A stretch of 64,000 nucleotides of DNA from Candidatus Dormiibacter spiritus (GCA_003244185.1 QHBT01000008.1:42854-106853); one strand, 5' to 3'; positions 41,695 to 50,655 are shown, counted from the first letter of the stretch. Notes: generated by a model from the sequence alone, not told the origin. Made by a program: numbers and translations.

Positions 41695-42612
41695 GTGACG
41701 CGCCGCGGCCTCCTGCTGTTCGCCTCGATGTGCCTGGTGTGGGGTATCCCGTACCTCTTCATTCGGATAGCTGTCAGCGAGCTCTCGCCGGCGACGCTTG
41801 TCTTCCTGCGGACAGGGCTGGCGGCGCTGGTGCTGCTGCCGATCGCGTTGAAGCGCGGTGTCAACCTGCGATCCCTCTCGAGCAGGTGGCCCTGGCTTCT
41901 CGCCTTCGCTGCCATCGAGATCGCCATCCCCTGGTTGTTCCTGTCGAGCGCCGAGCAGCAGATCTCCAGCTCACTCACCGGATTGCTGATCTCGACTGTG
42001 CCGCTTGTGGCCACGGTCGTCGCCGTCGTCCTGGGCCAGCGCGACCGGATCAGCCCGACCCTCCTTGCCGGCCTGGCCATCGGCCTCTTCGGCGTGGCAG
42101 CGATAGTGGGGTCTGATCTGCGCGCGACCGGCTTCCTCCCCTTGGCGCAGCTCGCCCTCGTCGTGGTCGGCTATGCCTTGGGGCCGGTGATCCTGGCCCG
42201 CCACCTGAGCGACCTGCCGCCGGTGAGCGTCATCGCTGTCTCGCTCGGACTGTGCGCATTGGCTTATGCGCCGTTCGCCGCTGCGCAGTGGCCTAGGTCG
42301 ATCCCAGCCGCGGGCGTGCTGAGCTCTGTCGCTGCCCTGGCCTTGGTCTGCACGGCAGTCGCATTCCTGCTCTTCTTCGCGCTCATCGCGGAGATCGGAC
42401 CGGTGCGCGCCACGGTCATCACCTACATCAACCCGGCGGTTGCGGCGCTGCTCGGCGTGGTAGTGCTGGGCGAGACTTTCACGTTGGGGATGGGCGCGGG
42501 TTTTGTGCTCGTGGTCCTGGGCGCTGCGCTGGCGACGACTCGCACGACGCCACTTGGCTGGTTCCGCTTCGCCGCCAGGGGCAAGGCCTCCGAGTCAACT
42601 GGCCCTCCCTGA
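41695..42612 (+). CDS. EamA-family (DMT) transporter
   Basis: 305 residues from GTG 41695, preceded by AGGGG. Ten predicted helices in two EamA repeats: the first starts with SMCLVWGIPYLFIRIAV, the second near QLALVVVGYALGPVI, with the internal YINPAVAALLGVVVLGE signature. Likely exports amino acids, nucleosides or drugs. An earlier GTG at 41656 exists but lies in non-homologous sequence. It is convergent with the GlcG-like gene, 16 bp apart. Confidence 0.85.
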   Translation: MTRRGLLLFASMCLVWGIPYLFIRIAVSELSPATLVFLRTGLAALVLLPIALKRGVNLRSLSSRWPWLLAFAAIEIAIPWLFLSSAEQQISSSLTGLLISTVPLVATVVAVVLGQRDRISPTLLAGLAIGLFGVAAIVGSDLRATGFLPLAQLALVVVGYALGPVILARHLSDLPPVSVIAVSLGLCALAYAPFAAAQWPRSIPAAGVLSSVAALALVCTAVAFLLFFALIAEIGPVRATVITYINPAVAALLGVVVLGETFTLGMGAGFVLVVLGAALATTRTTPLGWFRFAARGKASESTGPP

Positions 42613-42628
42613 ACCGGGCGCCACTGGC

Positions 42629-43030
42629 CTAGAGCTTGTCGATGCCTGCCTGAGCGCACTCCCGGTCCTGGGCCGGCGTACCCCCGCTGACGCCCACTGC
42701 GCCCAGGATCGCGTCGCCCCGGCGCATGAGCAGCGAGCCCTCGCCGGGCATTATCGGCAGCCGCGCCAAGCGGTCCACCTGCGTGAAGAACGCCGGCCGC
42801 TGCTGCTGGACCTGGGCCAGCGAGTCGCCCTCGCGATGCCACAGAGCGGCGCCGGCCGCCTTCGCCTCGGCGATCTGAGCCGAGATCGGCGGGGCGCCGT
42901 CCATACGGCTCAGCACTTGGAGCAGCCCCCCTTCGTCGACCACTGCGACTGTCACCTGGATCCCAAGCTCTCTGGCCTTGGCGTGGGCGGCGGCGACTAC
43001 TGTTTCGGCGTCTTTCTGAGAGCAAGGCAT
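42629..43030 (-). CDS. GlcG/HbpS-family heme-binding-like protein
   Basis: 133 residues from ATG 43030. The family signature is seen in AETVVAAAHAKARELG, VAVVDEGGLLQVLSRMDG, and the Gly-rich end GDAILGAVGVSGGTPAQDRECA. Members are small cytoplasmic or exported proteins tied to glycolate or heme handling. A -10 TACACT ends exactly six bases before ATG 43030, which fixes the start. Longer upstream forms are not supported. Confidence 0.85.
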   Translation of the reverse strand: MPCSQKDAETVVAAAHAKARELGIQVTVAVVDEGGLLQVLSRMDGAPPISAQIAEAKAAGAALWHREGDSLAQVQQQRPAFFTQVDRLARLPIMPGEGSLLMRRGDAILGAVGVSGGTPAQDRECAQAGIDKL

Positions 43031-43360
43031 CCGCCAAGTGTAGATGGCGCCGAGAGAGGCAAACGTTGGCGCTAGTGTCCGCCCGTCGCGAACCACCACT
43101 TCGGCGCTGGGCGATTCTCAGGGCTCGCCCAGAAAGCTACAAAGTTCGGCCTGGCGGCGAACGGGTTTTCGAAGTTGCGCCAGCACAGCGCCATCGCTTA
43201 ACGTGGGTCTGGCCCGGAAAACAGAAACGCTCAGGCGACGACGCCAGCCGCTGGCGGTGAGTGCTGGGCCAGTTTTCCACAGAGTACGCACACGTGTGCG
43301 TTGTCTTGACTCATCACTTGTTTTGGATTGCCTACCGGTTTGCGGCTGGCAAAGGCGGGG
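43031..43360. other. 330-bp intergenic region with leaderless promoter and 16-bp palindrome
   Basis: It contains the -10 TACACT (minus strand, 43042-43037) of the GlcG-like gene, and a perfect 16-bp palindrome ACGCACACGTGTGCGT at 43286-43301. A single DnaA-box-like TTTTCCACA occurs at 43273-43281, too isolated to suggest an origin. No tRNA or small gene was found. Confidence 0.45.
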
Positions 43361-44020
43361 TTAGAACCGGCGACCGCGAACTCGGTCGATCGAGAACTGC
43401 GCAGTGTCGGCAACCAGCATCACCGCCATCACACCAGCCTCCAACGGGTCGCTCACCACCAGATCGGCAGTTTCCACCACCGAGCCGGCCATGCTTGTGC
43501 ACAGGACAATGATCCCCGCCTCTTGAATTTCGCGAACGGCGGTCGTGATCTCACCCCCCATTAGCGCTCCGGCCAGCACCAGCGCCCGGGCGCGATGCAG
43601 CCGGGCCACAGCCCGCACCGACTGCGCCAGTTGGCTTTCGCCGACGAGTGGGATGGTGTCGACGGAGATGCGCTCACCTCGGATGTTGTGGCGATCCGCC
43701 TCGGCGATGGCGCCCTGCGCCACCATCCCTACCTGCGCGCCACCTCCGACCACTATGACGCGCTTGCCGAAGATGTGGTCGAAGGAGGGCACGGGCAGCA
43801 CCGATTCCACCACCTCCAGAGCCTGCAGGTCGGCCAGCAACCTCCCGCTGTCGGCAAACCCCTCAAGCTCAATCTGCGTCTCGCCGACAGCTGAGGTGGC
43901 GATGTAGGTGATGTTGGCCTGATGGCCCAGGATGGCGCCGGCGATCTCGTGCAGAACGCCTGGCTCATCTCTCGTCTGGACCAGCAGGGCCAGCCTCCGG
44001 ACCCCCGGCTCAGGTGTCAT
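43361..44020 (-). CDS. ACT-domain protein with DUF5612-like C-terminal domain
   Basis: 219 residues. Residues about 8-75 form an ACT domain: LALLVQTRDEPGVLHEIAGA is the first strand/helix with the ligand-binding DEPGVL loop. The remainder (VIVVGGGAQVGMVAQGAI, LVLAGALMGGEITTAVREI) is a Rossmann-like or DUF5612-type domain, reported mostly in archaea and predicted to regulate amino-acid enzymes. It is 16 bp downstream of the E2 gene, so it is the last gene of the 2-oxoacid dehydrogenase operon. Likely an amino-acid sensor. Confidence 0.7.
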   Translation of the reverse strand: MTPEPGVRRLALLVQTRDEPGVLHEIAGAILGHQANITYIATSAVGETQIELEGFADSGRLLADLQALEVVESVLPVPSFDHIFGKRVIVVGGGAQVGMVAQGAIAEADRHNIRGERISVDTIPLVGESQLAQSVRAVARLHRARALVLAGALMGGEITTAVREIQEAGIIVLCTSMAGSVVETADLVVSDPLEAGVMAVMLVADTAQFSIDRVRGRRF

Positions 44021-44036
44021 CTGTAGTCGTGGAGCT

Positions 44037-45425
44037 TCAGTAGATAGGGGTTTCGGCGGTGACCGCTTCCAGCCACTGGCGGCAGCTGGTCAGGTAGCGC
44101 GCTGCTTGGAGACCGTCCAGCGTCCGGTGGTCGAAGCTGAAGCACAGGTACATCATGGGCTTGATCCCGATCATCCCTCTGACCGCCACGGGGCGCTCGA
44201 CGATCGCCTCCATGGTCAGGATGCCGGCCTGGCCGGGGCTGATCACCGAGTAGCTGAACAGCGTGCCGAAAGTGCCCGAGTTGTTGACAGTGAAGGTGCC
44301 GCCCTGCAGGTCGTCCCCCTTCAGCTGCTTGGTCTTCGCGCGACCCGCGAGGTCGTTCACAGCCCGGGCGATGCCTGCCAGCGAGAGGGAGTCGGCGCTC
44401 TTGATCACCGGCACAAGCAGCGTGTCCTCAAAGCCAACGGAGACGCCCAGGTTGATGTTGCCGTGGACCAGGATCGCGTCGCCATTGAAGGTGGCGTTGA
44501 CCTCGGGGTGCTCGCGCAGGGAGGCTACCGCGGCGGCGATCACATAAGGCAGGTAGGTGAGTGAGAAGCCTTCCCGCTCGGCGAAGGCCGCCTTGTGGCG
44601 AGAGCGGTTGCCCACCACGCCGCTCATGTCCACCTCCTGCGTCTGCCAGGCGTGGGGGATGGTCGCCTTCGACTTGGTCATGTTTTCGGCGATCAGCCGC
44701 CGCATGCGCGTGAGTGGAACTGTCTGGTCGCCCTCGCGTGCGGCAGCTGGCTGCTCGGCTGCGGCGCCTGGCGTCGAGGTGGCGCCGGCCGGCGCCGATT
44801 CCGCCGGTGCAGGCTCCGCGCCGCTCTGTCCTTCCACGAACTGGCGCACGTCCCGCTTGGTCACCCGGCCGCCGAGCCCTGTCCCCTTGATCCGGGCGAG
44901 ATCAACGCCGCTCTCCTCGGCCAGCATGAGCACGCCGGGCGAGAAACGATGCACCTGGCTGTCCCGCTCGGCGGCGGCTGGAGCTTCGGCGGCTTCCGCC
45001 GGGGTTTCGGCGGCTTCCGCCGGGGCCTGAGCTTGAGGCGCCGCCTGCGGCGACGGTCTGGGCTGAGCGTCGGCGGCTCGCGCCTGTTCAGCCGACGGCA
45101 TGGCGTCGCCGCCGCCTGCCGGCTCATCTGCCGCCGCGGCGGTTGCCTCCACCTTCTCAGGAGCGGCTGCGCCCTTACCATCACCCTCGAGCTCGACGAT
45201 GGCGATCTCGCTGCCGGCTTGGACTGTCGCGCCTTCCTGGGCCAGGATCTCCTTCAGCACACCCGTCACCGGCGCCGGCACCTCGGCGTTCACCTTGTCG
45301 GTGTCCACCTCGAGCATGGGCTCGAACTCCACCAGCTTGTCACCCGGCTTCACCAGCCACTTGGAGATCGTCCCCTCATGGACGGACTCGCCGAGCTGCG
45401 GCATCGTCACCTTGGTGGTTGGCAT
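44037..45425 (-). CDS. Dihydrolipoamide acyltransferase, E2 of a 2-oxoacid dehydrogenase
   Basis: 462 residues. One lipoyl domain (Lys in EVDTDKVNAEV), a Pro/Ala/Glu-rich linker of about 100 residues that contains a 21-bp tandem repeat (44985-45025), the E3-binding domain (VLMLAEESGVDLARIKGTG), and the catalytic domain with DHRTLDG (His and Asp of the active site). It transfers the acyl group to CoA. Linked genes encode E1, E3 and citrate synthase. Could be pyruvate, 2-oxoglutarate or branched-chain type; see E1. Confidence 0.92.
   Translation of the reverse strand: MPTTKVTMPQLGESVHEGTISKWLVKPGDKLVEFEPMLEVDTDKVNAEVPAPVTGVLKEILAQEGATVQAGSEIAIVELEGDGKGAAAPEKVEATAAAADEPAGGGDAMPSAEQARAADAQPRPSPQAAPQAQAPAEAAETPAEAAEAPAAAERDSQVHRFSPGVLMLAEESGVDLARIKGTGLGGRVTKRDVRQFVEGQSGAEPAPAESAPAGATSTPGAAAEQPAAAREGDQTVPLTRMRRLIAENMTKSKATIPHAWQTQEVDMSGVVGNRSRHKAAFAEREGFSLTYLPYVIAAAVASLREHPEVNATFNGDAILVHGNINLGVSVGFEDTLLVPVIKSADSLSLAGIARAVNDLAGRAKTKQLKGDDLQGGTFTVNNSGTFGTLFSYSVISPGQAGILTMEAIVERPVAVRGMIGIKPMMYLCFSFDHRTLDGLQAARYLTSCRQWLEAVTAETPIY
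44985..45025 (-). repeat. 21-bp tandem repeat in the E2 linker
   Basis: A 20-base unit beginning TTCGGCGGCTTCC occurs at 44985-45004 and again at 45006-45025 (period 21). It encodes two Ala/Glu/Pro heptads in the flexible linker between the lipoyl and E3-binding domains. Confidence 0.8.
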
Positions 45426-45438
45426 CAGCTAGCGTCCA

Positions 45439-47505
45439 CTAGAACTCCGCCAGCTCCTTCAGCGCCTGCGTGACCTTTTCGGGATTGGGCATGAAGAAGT
45501 TCTCCATCGGCTCCGCGTACGGCATCGCCGGCACATCCAGGCCGCCCAGCCGCTTGACAGGAGCGTCGAGCCAGCGCCACGCCTCGTCGGCGATGATGGC
45601 AGCCACCTCGGAGCCTATCGAAACGCTGAAGTTGTCCTCGTAGAGGACCAGGCACTTACCGGTCTTGCGGGCTGAGGCCAGGATGGCGTCCTTGTCCAGT
45701 GGATAGACTGTCCGCAGGTCGACCACCTCGATGCTATAGCCCTGTTCCTCCAGGTTCTTCGCCGCCTGCAGCGCGTAGTGCACCATCAGGCCGTAGCAGA
45801 AGACCGAGATGTCATCCCCGGCTCGCACGACCCTGGCCTGCTGTAGCGGGATCAGGTAATCACCCTTGGGCACCGCCTCCTTAACCATGCGGTAGAGGCG
45901 CTTGTGCTCGAAGAAGAGCACAGGATCCTCATCGCGCATGGCTGAGAAGAGCAAGCCCTTCGCCTCATAAGGAGTCGAGGGAATGACTATCTTCAGGCCC
46001 GGTGTCGCAAAGCGCGCCTCGACTGACTGCGAGTGGTAGAGAGCGCCATGTACGTGACCGCCCATCGGCGCGCGGATGACCATGGGCACTCCCCAATCGC
46101 CGTTGGTTCGGTAGCGGAACTTCGCAATCTCGTTGGTGATCTGATTGAAGGCCATGTGGGCGAAGTCTGTGAACTGCATCTCCGCCACCGGCCGCTTGCC
46201 GGCGAGGGCGAGGCCCAGGGAGACGCCCGCGATGGAGGATTCAGCGATCGGTGTGTCCAGGACACGTTCGCCGCCGAAGCGGTGGTAGAGGCCGTCGGTG
46301 ACCAGGAACACCCCGCCTTTCGGCCCGACGTCCTCGCCCAGCACCACCACGCGCTCGTCGTGCTCCATCTCCCACGCGAGGGCATCCCGCAGCGCCTGCA
46401 CCATGTTGACCTCTTCCGTCTCGGCGTCCGGCGCGGGATCCTTGGCCTCGGGCACGCTCAACGCGTACACGTTGGTCAGCGCGTCCTCAGGCTTGGCGTC
46501 GGGGGAGTCAAGCCCCTGTCGGGTCGCCTGGGTGACTTCCCCCTTGACGTCGTCCTCGTACTCCTGGACCTGCTTCTCACTGAGGATGTCCTGCTCGATC
46601 AGCTTGGTCCGGAAGCGGCTTAGGCAGTCATTGGAGGACAGCTGTTCCAGCTCCTCCTGGGTGCGGTAGCGCCGCTGATCGTCTTCTGAAGAGTGCGCGC
46701 CCAGGCGGTCGACAATCGTCTCGATGAGAGTCGGGCCCTGGTCCCCACGCGCTCGAGCCACCGCCTCTTTGGCGACGTGGTAGACGGTTACCGGGTCGCG
46801 CCCATCGAGGGTGACGCCGGGGAAACCGTAGCCGAGAGCTCGCTGCGCAGCGTGTTCGACCGCGTACTCCTTGTTGAAGGGCGTCGAGATGGCAAAGCCG
46901 TTGTTCTGGCAGAGGAAGACGATGGGCAGCTTGTAGATCGCGGCGAAGTTGAAGGCCTCATGGGCGTCACCCTCGGCGCCGGCGCCCTCACCGTAGGAGG
47001 TCAGGACCATCTTGTCCGCGCCGTCCATCTTGAGCGCGTAGGCGGCGCCGACGCCGTGGACCATCTGCGTCGCCAGGGGCGAACCGCCGGAGATGATGTT
47101 GTGCCGGGTGTCGCTGAAATGGCCGGGAGTCTGCTTGCCGCCCGAGGCGGGGTCCGCCGGCTTGGCCAGCACCGAGAGCATGAGGTCCAGCGGCGTCAGC
47201 CCCATGCGGAAGCAGAGGACTACGTCGCGGTAGTAGGGAGAGATCCAGTCGTGCTGGGGCCGAAGAGGCCAGGAGGCCCCGATCTGGGCTGCCTCGTGAC
47301 CGGCACAGGAGATGATGAACGGCGCTCGACCCTGGCGGTTCAGGACCTGACAGCGGTAATCGATCTGGCGGCCCAGCAGCATGAGATGAAACCAGCTGCG
47401 CAGCGTCTCCTCGTCCAGATCGGTGTCTCGCCAGTCGACCGGTTCCTGGTAGTACCACTCCTCGACCCTGGTGGTCTCTTTTGCCTTGGATTGCGTCTGG
47501 GCCAT
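45439..47505 (-). CDS. 2-oxoacid dehydrogenase E1 with fused alpha and beta subunits
   Basis: 688 residues from ATG 47505. The alpha half (to about residue 350) carries the thiamine-diphosphate motif GEGAGAEGDAHEAFNFA and then NNGFAIS; the beta half starts near NMVQALRDALAWEMEHDE and has VVLGEDVGPKGGVF and EMQFTDF typical of BCKDH/PDH beta. Fused E1 proteins of this kind occur in some Bacteroidota, Actinomycetota and others. It decarboxylates a 2-oxo acid. AAGGA precedes the start; the upstream extension to 47562 overlaps the E3 gene and is rejected. Closest to branched-chain E1 by motif. Confidence 0.9.
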   Translation of the reverse strand: MAQTQSKAKETTRVEEWYYQEPVDWRDTDLDEETLRSWFHLMLLGRQIDYRCQVLNRQGRAPFIISCAGHEAAQIGASWPLRPQHDWISPYYRDVVLCFRMGLTPLDLMLSVLAKPADPASGGKQTPGHFSDTRHNIISGGSPLATQMVHGVGAAYALKMDGADKMVLTSYGEGAGAEGDAHEAFNFAAIYKLPIVFLCQNNGFAISTPFNKEYAVEHAAQRALGYGFPGVTLDGRDPVTVYHVAKEAVARARGDQGPTLIETIVDRLGAHSSEDDQRRYRTQEELEQLSSNDCLSRFRTKLIEQDILSEKQVQEYEDDVKGEVTQATRQGLDSPDAKPEDALTNVYALSVPEAKDPAPDAETEEVNMVQALRDALAWEMEHDERVVVLGEDVGPKGGVFLVTDGLYHRFGGERVLDTPIAESSIAGVSLGLALAGKRPVAEMQFTDFAHMAFNQITNEIAKFRYRTNGDWGVPMVIRAPMGGHVHGALYHSQSVEARFATPGLKIVIPSTPYEAKGLLFSAMRDEDPVLFFEHKRLYRMVKEAVPKGDYLIPLQQARVVRAGDDISVFCYGLMVHYALQAAKNLEEQGYSIEVVDLRTVYPLDKDAILASARKTGKCLVLYEDNFSVSIGSEVAAIIADEAWRWLDAPVKRLGGLDVPAMPYAEPMENFFMPNPEKVTQALKELAEF

Positions 47506-47518
47506 GTCTAGCTCATCC

Positions 47519-48892
47519 TTAGATGTTGAGCGCGGCTCCATCGACCGCGAGCGCTGCCTCACCGAGCACCTCGGTGAGGGTCGGGTGGGGATGGATGTTG
47601 CGGCCGATCTCCCAAGCGTCGCCCTGGAAGAGGCGGGCGAGGGCAGGCTCGGCGATCAGCTCCGTCGCCTGCACGCCGACGACATGGGCGCCCAGCAGCT
47701 GGCCTGTCTTGCCGTCGGCGATCAGCTTGGCGAAACCTTCGGTCTCACCGTGAATCAGGGCCCGACCGTTGGCTAGGAAGGGGAACTTCCCGCTCTTGAC
47801 CTCGTGGCCCTGCTCGCGAGCCTGGGCCTCGGTCAGGCCGACCGACGCGATCTCGGGTGTGGAGTAGGTGCAGCGGGTGATGAGGTCCTGCTCCATGGCG
47901 TGGATTCGCTTTCCGGCGATGTCCTCGACCGCCGTGACACCCTCATGCGCGGCCGCATGGGCCAGCAGGAAGCCCCCGACGACGTCGCCGATCGCCCAGA
48001 TGCCTGCAACGTTGGTTCGCATCCACTCATCGGTCTTGACGAAACCGCGCTCGTCACACTCGACGCCGGCTTCCTGGAGCCCGCAGTCGTCACTGTTGGC
48101 CACCCGGCCGATGGCGATCAGCAGCTGCTCCGCCCTCACCTCACCGTCTTCAAGCCGGAGCGTCACGCCGTCCTCCGCCGGGCTCACCTCTTGGACCCTG
48201 GCGTTTACGCGGCAATCGATGCCCGATTTCTTGAAAGCTTGGAGCATGACCTTCGAGACCTCTTCGTCCTCCAGCGGGACGAGCCGGGGCAGGGCTTCCA
48301 CCAGCGTCACCTCGGCGCCGAGCTGCCGGTAGTAGGTGGCGAACTCGACTCCGATAGCGCCGGCGCCGATGATGGCCATCGAACGGGGGATCTCAGTGGC
48401 CAGGACCGCGTGGTCGGAGTTGATCACGCGCCGCCCGTCGAACTCGACTCCTGGTAGGCCTCGGGGGCGGGAGCCTGTCGCCACGATGACCGCCCTGGCC
48501 TTGATCGTCTGCTCGCCGACCTGGATGCTGTCCCTGCCGCTCATCGTTCCGTGGCCTTCGATGACATCGACGCGGTTCTTCTTCATCAGGCCCTGAACTC
48601 CCTTCCAGAGCTGGTTCACGATAGCGTCGCGGCGGCTGGCGACCGTGGCGGCATCGAATTTGACCTCGCCGTTGACACCGTACTCACTGCCCCGCGCGTG
48701 AACTTTGTGAAAGAGGTTCGACGACTCCAGCAGGGCCTTGGTTGGGATGCAGCCGAGGTGTAGGCAGGTGCCGCCCACCTTGGCCTGCTCCACCAGAACG
48801 ACGCGCTGCCCGAGCTGCGCGCCTCGGATCGCCGCAGTGTAGCCGCCGGTGCCGCCGCCCAGGATGGCGACGTCGTACTCACTCGCCGCCAT
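47519..48892 (-). CDS. lpdA: Dihydrolipoamide dehydrogenase (E3)
   Basis: 457 residues from ATG 48892, whose codon overlaps the citrate synthase stop. FAD motif AILGGGTGGYTAAIRGAQ, redox disulfide GGTCLHLGCIPTK, NAD motif AIIGAGAIGVEFATYY, and the C-terminal interface motif HPHPTLTEVL with the catalytic His. It reoxidises lipoamide with NAD+. Located between citrate synthase and E1, it is the shared third subunit. Confidence 0.94.
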   Translation of the reverse strand: MAASEYDVAILGGGTGGYTAAIRGAQLGQRVVLVEQAKVGGTCLHLGCIPTKALLESSNLFHKVHARGSEYGVNGEVKFDAATVASRRDAIVNQLWKGVQGLMKKNRVDVIEGHGTMSGRDSIQVGEQTIKARAVIVATGSRPRGLPGVEFDGRRVINSDHAVLATEIPRSMAIIGAGAIGVEFATYYRQLGAEVTLVEALPRLVPLEDEEVSKVMLQAFKKSGIDCRVNARVQEVSPAEDGVTLRLEDGEVRAEQLLIAIGRVANSDDCGLQEAGVECDERGFVKTDEWMRTNVAGIWAIGDVVGGFLLAHAAAHEGVTAVEDIAGKRIHAMEQDLITRCTYSTPEIASVGLTEAQAREQGHEVKSGKFPFLANGRALIHGETEGFAKLIADGKTGQLLGAHVVGVQATELIAEPALARLFQGDAWEIGRNIHPHPTLTEVLGEAALAVDGAALNI

Positions 48893-50010
48893 CAGTTGTC
48901 GCTTGAGTTGTGGGCGCCTGGTTCCGGGCCCAACCACTCGGAGGCCGGACGAAGAATGCGGCCGTCCTTCGCCATGTACTCCAGCACGTGGGCGGTCCAA
49001 CCCGCGACCCGGGAGGCCGCGAAGACGCAGGTGAAGAACTCCTTCGGTAAGCCGGCCGCGGCCAACACGCCGGCTGAGTAGTAGTCCACGTTGGTGGCGT
49101 TGGGCCGTTCTGGGTGGCGAGCCAACAGTTCGCGCAGGGCCACTTCCTCCACCTTGGCGGCAACTGCGTAGAACTCGGGATTGCCCTGCTCCGCCAGCTG
49201 CTTCAGGATCTTTGCGCGCGGGTCGTAGGTGCGGTAGATGCGGTGGCCGAACCCCATCAGCCGGCCCTTGTTGTTGAGCAGATCGACGACGAACTTCTCA
49301 GCGTTGTCAGCACCGCCGACCTTCTCCAGCATCACCATGGCAGCTGTGGCTGCTCCGCCGTGAGCCGGCCCCTTCAGGGCGGCGACTCCGGCGACGATGG
49401 CGGAGGCCAGGTCGCTGCCGGTGGACGCTGTCACTCGGGTGGCAAAGGTGGAGGCGTTGAGGCCGTGGTCGGCCAGGAGGACCAGGTAGCTCTCCAGGTA
49501 GCGGACTCTGTCGGGACTCGGTTCCTTGCCCTCGAGCATGTAGACGAAGTTGGCGGCGTGGCCCAGGTCGCTGCGGGGATCGATGGGCTCCTTGCCCTGG
49601 ACCCTGCGGTAAAACGCCGCCACCTCGGTCGGCAGGACAGCGGTGATCTTGACCGCCTCGTCCAGCGTGGGCTTGGGACAGCCGGGAGCTGCCGTCTGGG
49701 CGGAGAGCAGGGTGCGGAGAGCGTCCATCGGGTCCACGTCCGCGCGGAGGCCGGCCAGCGCCGCTCGGGCCTGTTCATTGAGGCTGCGGTGCTGGGCGAA
49801 CTGAGCCTTGAGCTCGGCCTCCTGCTCCTGGCTGGGCAGCTCACCCTGCCAGAGCAGGTAGGCGATCGCTTCATATGAGCGATCGGCGACCTCATTGATG
49901 AGGTGCCCGCCGCGATAGATCAGACGGCCGTTCTGACCATCCACCTCGCTGATCTCGGTTTGGGCGGCGACCACGCCCTCCAGTCCAGGCCGAAAAGGAA
50001 CAGTCTCCAT
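48892..50010 (-). CDS. gltA: Citrate synthase
   Basis: 372 residues from ATG 50010, similar to the short Gram-positive/archaeal-type enzymes. Signatures: GPAHGGAATA with the catalytic His, GFGHRIYRTYDPRA (second catalytic His), and the substrate-binding Arg cluster. It condenses acetyl-CoA and oxaloacetate. A -10 TAAACT ends ten bases before the start. It leads an operon with E3, fused E1, E2 and an ACT protein, which links 2-oxoacid decarboxylation to entry into the TCA cycle. The methylcitrate synthase reaction is an alternative. Confidence 0.92.
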   Translation of the reverse strand: METVPFRPGLEGVVAAQTEISEVDGQNGRLIYRGGHLINEVADRSYEAIAYLLWQGELPSQEQEAELKAQFAQHRSLNEQARAALAGLRADVDPMDALRTLLSAQTAAPGCPKPTLDEAVKITAVLPTEVAAFYRRVQGKEPIDPRSDLGHAANFVYMLEGKEPSPDRVRYLESYLVLLADHGLNASTFATRVTASTGSDLASAIVAGVAALKGPAHGGAATAAMVMLEKVGGADNAEKFVVDLLNNKGRLMGFGHRIYRTYDPRAKILKQLAEQGNPEFYAVAAKVEEVALRELLARHPERPNATNVDYYSAGVLAAAGLPKEFFTCVFAASRVAGWTAHVLEYMAKDGRILRPASEWLGPEPGAHNSSDN

Positions 50011-50020
50011 CCGAAAAGTG

Positions 50021-50026
50021 AGTTTA
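50021..50026 (-). promoter_or_regulatory. -10 element of the citrate synthase/2-oxoacid dehydrogenase operon
   Basis: TAAACT on the minus strand (50026-50021) ends ten bases before ATG 50010. No good Shine-Dalgarno sequence is seen; the transcript would have a leader of only a few bases. Confidence 0.45.
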
Positions 50027-50137
50027 GGCACTTCCCACTTTGAATTCGGCCGCGGCGTCACCTCACGGCGGTTGCGGCTGACATGCTGCCGCGGCAGGGG
50101 AACGTAGCTGAATTGTGGCGGTGACGTTTCCCGCGAA

Positions 50138-50350
50138 GTGAAGCCACCTCAGGTCCCCGCGGCGCTGCAGCCGGCTCTGCTGCCGGAGAGCGTGGTGTCA
50201 GTGGTGCTCACATGCGTGTGGGCGCTTGGCTGGCAGGTTGTCGTTGCCGCCGGGGCCGCTATTCCCGTCTTCCGGCTCCTGCCGTGGCCACGGCTGTTGC
50301 TGCCACTGCTGCTCGTGCCGCTGGCCATGGGTTGCTGGGTGGCCCGTTGA
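50138..50350 (+). CDS. Small hydrophobic membrane protein
   Basis: 70 residues from GTG 50138. Two hydrophobic stretches (VVSVVLTCVWALGWQVVVAA and LLPWPRLLLPLLLVPLAM). Its TGA overlaps a TTG that begins the next frame, suggesting a coupled pair. No homology is known to me; moderate confidence because both genes are short and GC-rich. Confidence 0.4.
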   Translation: MKPPQVPAALQPALLPESVVSVVLTCVWALGWQVVVAAGAAIPVFRLLPWPRLLLPLLLVPLAMGCWVAR

Positions 50351-50616
50351 GGTGGCCGGTCGGGCTTTGGTTGCGGCTGACTGCCCTGTGGTTCTACGGA
50401 AGCGCGATCCTCACTCTGGGTCTGCTCGTCGCCTTCGCAGGCGCCATCGATCAGCCCGGCTGCGGGCCTGCCGACGACTGCGAGCACGGCTATTCGGTCG
50501 GCTGGGCGCTGTTCTCTGCCGTGGGCTCGGTCACTCTGGCCCCGGGGGCTCGTGACCTACCCAGCGGTCCGAACGCTGGTCAAGACAGCGCGGCGACTTT
50601 GATTAAAGGCTGGTAG
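50347..50616 (+). CDS. Small membrane protein, second of a coupled pair
   Basis: 89 residues from TTG 50347. The first helix (LTALWFYGSAILTLGLLVAF) is followed by a short extracytoplasmic loop with two Cys (GCGPADDCEHG), a second weaker helix (VGWALFSAVGSVTLAPGA) and a polar tail. Two Cys in one loop could form a disulfide. It overlaps the preceding gene by 4 bp. Unknown family. Confidence 0.4.
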   Translation: MRWPVGLWLRLTALWFYGSAILTLGLLVAFAGAIDQPGCGPADDCEHGYSVGWALFSAVGSVTLAPGARDLPSGPNAGQDSAATLIKGW

Positions 50617-50637
50617 GTAAAGACGCGAGGCTGGACT

Positions 50638-50655
50638 CTAAGGCCTTGGCCTTAG
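50638..50655 (-). terminator. Hairpin at the 3' end of the suf operon
   Basis: CTAAGGCC-TT-GGCCTTAG, an 18-bp palindrome overlapping the sufT stop codon. It could act as a weak terminator or a 3' stabiliser; a U tract is missing on the minus strand, so classical intrinsic termination is doubtful. Confidence 0.35.

Noticed and set aside
43273..43281. DnaA-box-like TTTTCCACA
   Set aside because: One isolated copy; no cluster, AT-rich unwinding region, dnaA or dnaN nearby. The match is expected by chance.
43350..43375. tRNA-like T arm (GCCGGTTCTAACCCCGCC) on the minus strand
   Set aside because: It is the 3' end of the ACT/DUF5612-like gene: the TAA stop lies within it. The stem has a mismatch, position 57 is atypical, and no matching acceptor or anticodon stem is found about 70 bases upstream.
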